Source: Lethocerus indicus
Taxonomy: Eukaryota; Arthropoda; Insecta; Hemiptera; Belostomatidae
Assembly: GCA_019843655.1 (NCBI GenBank)
Contig: JACDQD010000011.1
Coordinates: 8,288,604 to 8,352,603, forward strand
Length of the DNA stretch: 64,000 bases
Reading direction: 5' to 3'
Shown piece by piece: positions 40,484-51,600 of the stretch (position 1 is its first letter; each line of letters starts with the position of its first letter). Both the position numbers and the translations under genes were made by a program. The notes beneath the pieces are model-generated. The model ran no database searches. It worked only from the letters and a program-made list of their open reading frames with translations, and was not told the DNA's origin.

Positions 40484-43400
40484 GCCCGGAGTTGAAAATT
40501 TTTTGAGGATTTGATTATGTTTAATTTGAAATAAATACAGTTTCAATTTAGGAGGGAGGCTGTTAAGAAATAAAAATGTGAATCTTGTTAGAAATTATTT
40601 AATTATTACTCACACACAGCATCGAGAATTCCTTAGAGTATATTGATTTTGATAATCAAATATTAATATTTGAGGGGGACTTAGAAATTTCTATATGAAA
40701 CAATTACAAATGATATTTAATGTAAGAGAATGTTATTTAATATTAAAAAATAATAAATACATTACTTTCTTATTAATGGTCCTATTATGCATTTATTAAA
40801 TTAATTAATTGAGAAGTTAATTACTTGTCATTAAAATGAATGCTTGAACATGGTTTTTTGTATTTTCTTTCCCTTATAATTGTTAATACTACTTTTTTTC
40901 CTAGTAATTATGCCAACACTAATATGAATTATCCATTGAGAAAATATTTAAAACTATCCCAAGTAAATTAATATCGAATATAATTTTCTGTATACTTTTG
41001 AAATTAATATAGTGCATTTTTAACAGAATAAAAGTGGATGAATCAGAAATGTTAAAGAGGATATGACAGAATTACAAAATTAAAAATAACAATAATACCA
41101 TTTATTATTTTATATGTATTTATAAATACAAATCTACTGTGCAAGTATTTATAACATAGTATAAGCCTAAATAATGTAGACTAAATCCATCTTTTGTGTC
41201 ACATATCTTTAAGATGTTAGTTTAACAGAGTTAAGTTAATTTCATCAGATTTCATCATACCACCATTTTCTCCATAATTTTTTTTTTAATTGTCGACAGT
41301 TATGTGTTAACAATATACATACTAAGTCACAGAAAAATTTACACTTCAAATATGTATAAATAACAAATAATTATTAAAAAAAAAAGAAAAAGAACAACAC
41401 TTGGTACATTAAACATTTCATGATGGCACATTAATATATATATTTTTGTATATATATATAAAAAAATTTTTAAACAATCGCTATAACGAAATATTCTAAT
41501 TTCTGTTTGCAAAATAAAAATTACAAAAAACCGCAGAATAGTCGCAGACCGGTATGAGATATGAGCCTTAATGGGATGAACAAATATGTGTGAGGGGGAG
41601 GGGGAGATTTATAAAATAAAAATCAGTAGGACATCTCTTACAAAGAAGACAAAAACAACTTTCAGCATAACTCCATCACTGGGACAGTCCATTCCTCATA
41701 GTGGGAAAAAATAATATATATAAAGGAATCCAACATCTTATAAATAGAATACACTCTTTTAAAATATACAAAATGTACATGTTTAAATACTGGTAACTAA
41801 ATCTTTTAAAGCCATACTACAAGAAAAAAATCGTCAAAATTACGCATTGTTAAAACTGATAAAAATATTTTTTTTAAATTGTTTAAACATATATATACCT
41901 ATATATATTTATTTATTTCGGTACATATTATAGGGACAACATTATTAACAACCATTCCGTTGACTTCTTAAGGAGTCCTACTGACTAAAATGTAAGTACC
42001 ATCTATTTATTTTCCAAGCTGCTGCTGCACAGTTACATCATAGTTATCCATAAAAATAACTGTAATAAATCTTAAATATAATCTCTATATATATTTACAA
42101 ATTTTGCTCATTTTTTTACAATAAGCACAATATATATTTATACTTTTATATATGTATAAAGCTTAAATGATTTGTCTATTTTTAAGGTGATAAAAATTTA
42201 AAACATCTTTATTTTTTTCTGTTGTCATCTGAGATTCTGTACAAACATACATTTAAATACATAGCACACAATAGCAACTGTACACAACTAGAAATGATAA
42301 AATACAAGAATCGTTTGCTGTTCATTATTATTATTATTATGGGAGCCGGTTTTTAGAGACGGCCAGAAAGGTGGCTTTCGACTTTAACTAGAGTGCAAAA
42401 ACTTAAAAGAGCCTGTGCACCCGAAGACATGAATGAAAAAATTTTTCATTTTTAGTTTTGCCTATCAAATAGCTATTTCAACTGTCCGGCCATTAGCTGA
42501 ATGAAAAACTAATTTTAGAAAAAGACTGGGCAGCATTATTCAAGAAACATTACAAAATTTAGTTAAAAATAAATTATAATTCATAACTGAACGATTTATT
42601 CATCTAGCAATAGAGATCTGTATCTAGTCGTCTGAGGAATTGTTCCTGATAAATATTAATGCATTAAAAAAAATTGAATTTATTATAAAAGAATTTAAAA
42701 ATATAAAATTTAACACGTATTTTTAACATACATAATAATTTGTGCCCTCTCAGCTAAAAAATAAAAAATGCCAACAATGACGTGATAAGTAGGACTTCTT
42801 TTTCAGTCTTAGCCACAGTCAGAATAACTGATTTCAGAAGAAGAGAAATTATTTCACAGAATTATTAAAGAGAATTAAATATAAAAAATATTATTTGTGA
42901 CAATCCAGGTTTTTCTGTTATTAAATAGAGGAGGAGAAATATCTTCCTTTAGAGAAGGAGACATTTATAAAAGCCAACTTTCAAAAGAGTATTTTAAAAC
43001 AGAATTATTGGTGAAATTAAATAAATAAACATAATTACATTTCTATGTATTTTTTTACATAAATAATAAAAATTTACAACAATAAATAGTTATAATTTGT
43101 TGAAATTTATAAATTGTATACATAATAAATATAAGAATGAGCAAAAAATAGATTCTATGTTACAATTGCACAATTTAAGATTTTTTTTTTGTACATTGAT
43201 GAATAATTTATAACGAGCGGATCAGTACAAAAGTAAATACAACAATAAATTTGTTTGCTACCTAAAATGATTTAAATATAACCAACTGATATAGGCCTCA
43301 AAGAACAGAATGCATAAATGAACACTATCCGCTCTAATTACTCATGGCTATGTGCACAATGTAACAAAATGAAGAATAAAAAAATATTTACTTTTCTATA

Positions 43401-44743
43401 AATTATTTTATGGCAATAAAAACTTTCATTATTTTAAAACATAAGTTACTTTTGTATAATATGTACATTATACATAACAGAAAAAACAGTTAACAACAAC
43501 GTACACTATTCTTTGCAAAATGAACCCCCTCCCTTTTTTCTTTTTAAATTCAATTTAAACGGTAAAAATTAAAAATTACAATAACAGAATAAAATATTGA
43601 TTTAAATTTCAAATTGAGAAGAAAATAAATACATTTTTAAACGTTTTAGTTGGAACATTCTTGAGAAGCTTAATCAAAACCTAAACCGACTGGTAATATA
43701 CACATTGAATATCTTCCGCACAGATATTACATTAAATGACTGATTTTTTTTTAAATACATCACATTCCCAGTTATCTCAATACATTAATGAAACAACATC
43801 AAAAATCAATAAAGATTAAATGTGACAGCTGCTTAAATATATTATCTGTAAGGTAAGGTCAGTCTCTAATTACAATTAACAGTCACAAACATGACTGAAA
43901 TTTAATCAATTTTTCAATACAGAAACTTTTAATAAACTATTAACATCCGCACAAAAATTTAATGCCAGAAATTATACAACTTATGTTAAATGATATGTAG
44001 GTGTGAGACAACCGTTTTAACATTCATTTGTGAAAGGAAAAATGTTAAAAGTTAAAATTAAAAAAAACTGTCCCTCAGTAAAAAAAATAATTAAAACAAA
44101 ATAAGACTACTATTAAAGAATAGTGGAAATATTATAAAGTTTTAACGGTAATTCTACTTAAATAGTCTTACCACAATTGGTGTTTCAACTTTACATATAG
44201 GTAAATGACAATGGTATCAACACGAAATATAGTTATTTTTTTATAAATAATGTCGCATTACCTATTTCGATTTTTTCGTCTGCTCAAATATCTATCTACC
44301 AAATATACCAGTTTGACACACTTTTTCAATTTTTTTTCACCTAGGAGGATTAACATAAGTTCATAAAAATCCAGTCGCGACTCAATTCAATTTGTTTCCG
44401 GGATTCTCCCTCATGTAATTTTAACCTTACAGCTAAAACATATTACACATTGTTAAAAACAAAAACACGCACCTCGATGGCGGTCGACTAAAACAGGAAA
44501 TACTACTTTTATAGTTTACAGTGTATATAAATTTTTCTTTTCCTCTTTTTCTAAAAAAGAAACATTCCAGAATACTGCTCTCCGAAATTTCACAGACTCG
44601 GAACAGAAAATTTTAGTCTAGAAAAAAATCACGCTTTCTTTTTCCCGTAATTTCACAAATCTGCGGCCGACGCTCAACGGGCTAAATGTGTTGTGTGTGT
44701 GTGTGTGTGTGTGTATGGGATTGACGTGAGTGCGAGTTGGGTC
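40484..44743 (-). other. AT-rich 3' flank / probable 3'UTR of FBXL6
   Basis: About 4.2 kb downstream of the stop, clearly more AT-rich and CpG-poor than the DNA left of 40.3 kb, resembling the introns of the gene. No open frame of note. Several candidate AATAAA signals can be read on the minus strand (for example TTTATT on the plus strand near 42591 and 42678), so I cannot place the transcript end. A (GT)n tract lies just past the stop. Confidence 0.45.
44693..44714. repeat. (GT)n microsatellite
   Basis: A run of GT dinucleotides of about 22 bp, some 30 bp past the FBXL6 stop codon and so probably in its 3'UTR. Confidence 0.9.
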
Positions 44744-44936
44744 TTACTCAGCATTGGAGTCCCCCTTGAGTATCGCGGCCCTCAGCTCGACTAGCTCTCC
44801 TGCCTGATAGAGGCGCTTGATGCCGCGCGGCAAAGCGCGGCACGATGACAGGTTGAGCGAAGTGAGCAGCGGGCACTGGCTCAGTATTGCCCTCACCGGC
44901 TCCAAGCTCACCGAAGAGCCGCACAGGTTCAATACC
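44744..44936 (-). CDS. FBXL6: FBXL6 terminal coding exon 8
   Basis: The acceptor TCCTGCAG ends at 44937. The split codon AG+G gives Arg, followed by VLNLCGSSVSLEPVRAIL, CPLLTSLNLSSCRALPRG and IKRLYQ. The protein ends GDSNAE with TAA at 44746-44744. LNLxSCRxLPRGxKRxY is the most diagnostic FBXL6 signature in the window. Confidence 0.88.
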
Positions 44937-45592
44937 CTGCAGGACAGAAATACATAAAATAGTTTAGAATACCTGTTTCGTGGCCTGCGAGTGGTTGGAA
45001 GTGGGTGGTTGGAGGGGGGGTGGAAGGTGAGTTTAAAGTGACCTCGAGGACCAAAATTTATTTTAATAGTTAAAATAGTTAACTATTTTAATAGTTTTAA
45101 TAGCCAAAAATAGTTTTAATAGTTAAAATTTATTTTGATAGTTAATAGAGATACGCCAGGAGGAAGTCTTTACCGCTGATATTTCTGTATTTTGTTGTGT
45201 TTGTAGATGTTGGAATTAAATTTTGTTACCATAGATTTTGTGTGTTTCTGTCTCCTCTCGCCAGTTTCTCCTTTTGCTAGACCGGTTTCGGCTGCTCGCC
45301 ATCTTCAGTAGCGGTGTTAGTCAGTTTTGGCATTTTTGATATCATTCAGGCATCCACCATATACACGACAAGCGGACAACCGACGCAGTACAAGTGACAG
45401 TGACAGTGCAGTGGGGATGGCCAAAAAACATCCAAAGTACCAAAAGTGACTAACACTGCTACTGAAGTTGGTAAGCAGCCGAAACCGGTCTAGCAAAAGA
45501 CCAAAGCAGTGAGAGGAGACAGAAACACATGAAATCTACGATAATTGTTTAATAGAAATGACAAAAATAATCTATTTCCTATGAAAGAACAA

Positions 45593-45643
<51 letters not shown>

Positions 45644-48600
45644 TTTATATTTTAAAATATTGTTATTTATAATACATTGTATTTTTCTAGATGTTTTAAT
45701 TTAAACCATTATTAAACATGCTGGTGGCAATGGAAAAATTCTGTACTGCGTGTTCAGACAAAATTAGGTTAAATAGATGAAGGCTCCTAAAAATTCAATA
45801 TATAAAATTCTTCAGTCTCCCTAAAGAATGATTGTCTCATTGATGAGAGTCATGGAGAAAATTATTTTTTCTTAATTTTTTTTAATTCTGTATCTTGTTT
45901 ATTTAGAAGTAATTTGTATAACTAAGGTGGGTACTTAGGTTGTTCTGATATTTAATATAAAGTAGTTGAACTTGTTTAGTGAACTGATCAACTTGTTTAA
46001 TGCCTACAAATCAACCACAGGAGAAGAAATGCCTATGATTCAAATTTGCAAATGAAAGAGAATTCAGTTTGTCACTAAGATTCTCATTGATGCCACATTT
46101 CTAAAAACCACAATACATGCCAAACCACATCCACTGGCTCCTTATCTCAAATCTAATTTAATTATATATGGGCATCCCACCACTTGTACTGAAGCTGCAT
46201 TTTATCTGTTCTTTCAAATGGGAAGCAGTTTTTATGGACCAAGTTACAGAACTAAATTTTTAATATATGAGTATAATAACAAAAAAATTTAACATAAAAC
46301 AAATATTTTTTTGCTAGGTATTGATGAGCTACCAATCAATATAAATTATTTGTAATAAAGGTGCATAATTAATTGAGAGAAACACTTCAGTTATAAAATG
46401 AGGCCCTGAAAAAAATATGAAAGAATGACCCCATTGGTTACGGTTTAGAGAGACTTCATAGAATGTTCTGAGATGACTGAAATCATTTTGTAATGCACAT
46501 ATGGTGTGTCTAATATCAGTATGGTGTCTAAAGTCAGTTTAGTCACATGTTGGCTATGAATGAGCACTTTAAAGAAATGTTTAATAATACAATTTTTGCC
46601 AGTTTTTAAAAATAATGTCCACAATATATACTGAATACTCATGAGTGTGTTTTTATAGAATAGTATTAGGAAGAGAATTATTAAATTTCCAGGGTTTCTA
46701 AATAGACAAATCACAAATTAATTTATCTAATTTTAACCAATGAAATTTCCTTTCCGACTGTTTGTTCTGTGAGCAGTCACTTGAGCAACATTTGGCGTCT
46801 CTCTTTTAATTCTGAAAATGTTTTTTAAAAAATGAAAATAACGCTTCATTTCTAAATTCACTGCTTTCTGATTACTGCTGCTGGATTCACTGATTGATCT
46901 GGGGCTTTAATGGCATTGTCATAACGTAGAACATACCGTTTCCAATCACTAAAGACAAATGATGGGCTAAAGGTATATAGAAACTGACTATATTCATATT
47001 ATGTATGAGAAGTATATACCTGAGTGGTGACTTTTCGGCGTGGTGGGCCAAAACGTTGACAGCGGCATCCAACGACTGAGTCGCGGTACTCCAACCTAAG
47101 TCAACTTCGACAAGGCTGTGAGCCCACTTCTGACAGATAAGTTCCAGTCCAGAATCGTTGATTCTGGTTACATCACATCCTAGCGAAAACGAGATGATCA
47201 TGAATGCACACTTGGGGGCCAATGGGCTCATTACGGTAACATCGCTGCTATTATGATTCATAGAGAAATTCTTTAAATTAAATTACTTAAAGAAGTTGAT
47301 CTACTAGTGCAGAACTTTAAGCGCAAAAATGATACATTAATTACACATAAAACAGGCATGAGTTATACCATTTATATATTTTTTTCATTACTTATATTAA
47401 GTGGAATTATGGTTTCCCCATTATATGCCTATATACCATTTATTTAAAATAGTATTAACGGTATACTAATAAAATGTAAATTTATTTCAAACATGTTATA
47501 TTTATACTTAATTTTGAATGTAATAAAGCAATTAAACTTGTTGTGTCCCTCAAAACTGCAATTAAGAAATGTAACAATGTTAAACACTTGCTGATAACAA
47601 GTAGGTAAGAAATAAATATACATTATATCTTTTTTATGCTACTGAAAATGAAAACTATTGAGTCAATGATTTTCTTAATCTTGCATTTTTCTTACTTTTC
47701 CAATTTAAATATTTTATTATTATTTCTTTTTTCCAATTTTTTAATAAAGAAAAATAAAGGTTTTTATTTAAATATTTTTGTGAAATATATAATGCAATTG
47801 ATTCTGGAACTGTTATTAGTCAATGTATATTCTATTCATCAAACAACTCTGAAGTCTAAAAAATACCACTGTACACATCCACACATTTACTAACCTCAAT
47901 TAGATAATGTTAATCCAAGCATAATGTTAATTGCTGTGATCATCTCATTCAACAATGTTAATGCTAGTGATATTTATGAGTTTTTGTTCCAAACTTTCTA
48001 CCGTCAGTATAATTCATGCCAAGCATTAGTTCAAATTGTACAATAATAATATCCGACTGACTTTTAGAAAGAAACAGAATTTCATCAAATATTTTCTCAT
48101 TAAACAAATCACCGTACCGGAAGAAATGAACTTTTTATTGTTCATGACTATTAGTACTGCATCATTGGTATAATATATAGTAAAATCAATAGTTATTAAA
48201 TTATTTTTAATCCCTGATAGGTAAATTTCATCTTATGAACAAAGAAAGAGTAGTCTGAATCGTATGAGATTAATTTCAGAGATTCCCGTTCTTACTTTTT
48301 TTTAAACATACCTGAAAGGAAAAGATGTTCAAGGTCCCATGCGGGTACACGAACCAACGATGAGTCCGTGACCTTTGTACACGCTCTTACATCTAATAGT
48401 CGGAGTTTACGCGACGTTTTCAGTATCCTCTGGAGTGCGTCGTCGTCTATGAAAGGTTTCAGCGACATATTCTCAACTACGCCGGCGACACTCAGCTCCT
48501 CCAGGTGTGGAAATCCTTCGGACTGCCCCTAAAATTATGAACACACCACCAATAAATAAAACAGTAATTTCTGTTTTCACTTCTGCCTTGAAATCATAAC

Positions 48601-51600
48601 AAGCACACCTGTTTCGGCTTTGTAAAATTATGATCCGTCGTATCGAATAGAATATTCTAACACGATGGAAAAAAATATCAAAGTTCAAAGCAGTCTAAAA
48701 GCTGGATGTGTTTAGGAAATAGAAAATATCTATATTGCTGTTCACTTTTAATCTTTGGAAGAATTAGACTGAGAGTTTAAAAATGGAAAACTAACAATAG
48801 ACCATTCCCCGGTCTATTTAAATGGAAATAACTGGTATATTATAGCTACTCTAAACAGGTCTATGGGTGTAGATGATGTTAGATGAACTTTTATAGTAAA
48901 CAATCACTAACTGGGCTATCAATACGAGTTTCTGACTGCAAGAAATGCAGTATATTAAAAAAAATAGATTTGATAATAATTGGAGGTATTATACACTCAC
49001 AAATCTCATCTTAGGTACAGTGATCTAAAAATATAAAGTAATAAAATCAAACATACATTGTTTATGAAACAATTTTAATAACATTATAATCATGTCACAC
49101 CAATAGTTCAAAAGTTTAAAAGTATGAAAATAATCAATACAGTTTTATTTTAACTTTTTGTCCTTGCGGAACACTATTTTGTCAATCAGGCAATAAATTG
49201 TATTATATATAAGAAGGAAGGAAACGGAAACATCTAATCAGCAACAGAAAAAAAAACTTAAGTACCCTGCTGAGTTGACATTCTTAATTCAATTTCACAG
49301 TCGGCGTTGTGTAAACATTAAAACCGCACCTGCAAAATATTTTCCTCAATGATCTGTTATTGAACTACAATTCTGACGGTGTACAGTGTTTTTTAGTTCG
49401 CTACATTAACTGCATGCTTGCTGCTGCCGATTCAGCCAGTGCCCAAAAATAGTTTTAGATCGAGGAAGAAAGACACCAAAACCAAGGCGTTTTACCTGTT
49501 CTTTCAAAGAGACTGGAGTCAGAGCAAGCTCGCTGTTGGTCATCCTGAGGACCCTCAGTTTGGGACAGCCATGTTGCAATTTCTCGACGTGCATATACGC
49601 CGTTGTATGAGAGACAGTCTTCACGTTCGACAAATCCAAAACTTCCAGATTGGGACAGTGAGTCTGCGAAAATCGGAAATTTATCAAAACGGTCGAATAG
49701 AAACTATGAGCCCAATTGAGCTTAATAAGAAATGTACTGAAGATAAATTCTTAGAGGGAAAAGTTAAAATGAAGCCCTCACTCATAAAATTATCTAATGA
49801 TAGTACACAGACAATCACAGGAGTGATGATACTCTTCACGTTTGTAGATAATCACAAAAATATGTTCAGCTAAAAGTATGTCCAAAGTGGAAAAACAGCA
49901 TAAAAGTAGAGTTCAAATACAGTGTTTGTATATAAAGAAAACAGAGTATAAAATACTTATCGATTAATCTATCTGCGTAGAAGTGTATTTTTATTTACTA
50001 TGTTATTAATTCTGATAATTGACTTCTCAATTTTCAGAAAACCAAGATCAATATAATAATCTCAATCATGTATTTAATTATTAACATTTTTAGACTACAC
50101 TCTAATCATAATTATCTAGAGATAAAACAATTAAAAAATGAGAACTGTATTTATATAAGGTGTTTGTGTTACTCAGTACCTCATTGTATTACTGACAAAT
50201 GTTATTCACAATGTTGAGGGACTGAAATTGCCTTAAGACATCTCTTTATAAAAAAAAATGAACTTCGGGATGAAGAAACAATTACTGAAAATCATATCTT
50301 TCTTGATATAATGATTGTACCAGAAATCTACACAGATGACTCAGAATTAAAGGAAAATTTTCCTGACTAGATATGAAATGATCCTGTAAGGCAAATTTTA
50401 CTAATCCAAATAGGGATATAGAGATAGACCAAAGAAAAATTTAAGTTGTAAAAGCAGATATCAATTTTCTGATATCAGGTTGCCTAAATGGATGGGTACA
50501 TAAAGCTATATAACATTTTTGAAATTGAGTTAAGGAAATTAAGACTGAATAGATCCGCTTCCTGAAAAAATCCAGTGTATAATACCAGTTACTTATATCA
50601 AACCAGTAAAACATTTTAATTTTTTATACATTAGACTAGTAGGATTATTTCAGGCAAACATGTTAGGTAAAATTAAAGTGTTACTAGGCAGGAAATATCA
50701 TGAAACAAACTTCATTCCATACAATTCTGGATGTCCCATTTCAAGAGGCATAAAAGATATTTTTCAGTACAAAAAATATAATATTTGCATGGTAAAAATG
50801 TCAAGTTGAACTCTCACTTATGCCACATATTCTTATTTTTCCTCATGTGGTAACATCACTTCATAATCATCATACTAATGCGTTTATCACACAAACTGGT
50901 ACTGGACTGCCATTCAGGAACCATCGATTCCTTATAAATGGAATATTTTTCACAAATACATAAACTTTATGTAACAACATTGTAAATACAAATGATTCAT
51001 ATTTCTAAAGGATGTTCTGTATACTGTAAACTAGTTAAATGAATAGTACATACCGACAAAGCGGAAATAACCTGGGGTATACCGGACAGCTTATTTCTAG
51101 CCAAAACAAGTTGGGTAAGCCTTTCACCCATTTCTTGAGCCAAATTTACAAGCGACAGCATCGAGACTGCGCTACGAGGGTTATTCATTTCAGGCTAGAA
51201 CACAAATAAATGACAATGGTACACCTAAGTTTCAAGAAATGTTTAGTAAAAAATAAACCTATTTAAGTTTGAAGATTCAAAGATCACTCACATTGATAGA
51301 TGACAGATCCAGCCTCTGTAGTTTAGGGCAATTTGCAATAAGGAACTTAACATTTTCGGCACTGAGCCCCTGCCATCCGGTTAAACTTAAACTCCTCAAC
51401 TCCCCGCAGGAAGAAGCCATTTTATCTAATATACCTGGGATACCGTCGAATTCCCAACCTCCTGCAGATACAATAAATATAAAACAATATATTGTATTTC
51501 ATAGATCCGATAACAATAAACACGAATATAATCGATTAAAACTTATTTAGAGACTCGACTGTCTTATAATTTTAATTGTTTTTCTTAAACTGTACAGTTC

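Larger units (their letters stand above)
44937..47019 (-). other. FBXL6 intron 7, with repeat insertions
   Basis: The longest intron (2083 bp), AT-rich and CpG-poor. From low to high coordinate it holds an imperfect TTAAAATAGT-type minisatellite (45054-45147), a foldback repeat copy (45231-45540) and an (AT)n tract (45596-45641). Nothing else stands out to 47019. Confidence 0.75.

Noticed and set aside
49418..49873. 151-codon open frame on the plus strand
   Set aside because: It lies antisense to FBXL6 exon 5 and its flanks; an echo of the coding exon.
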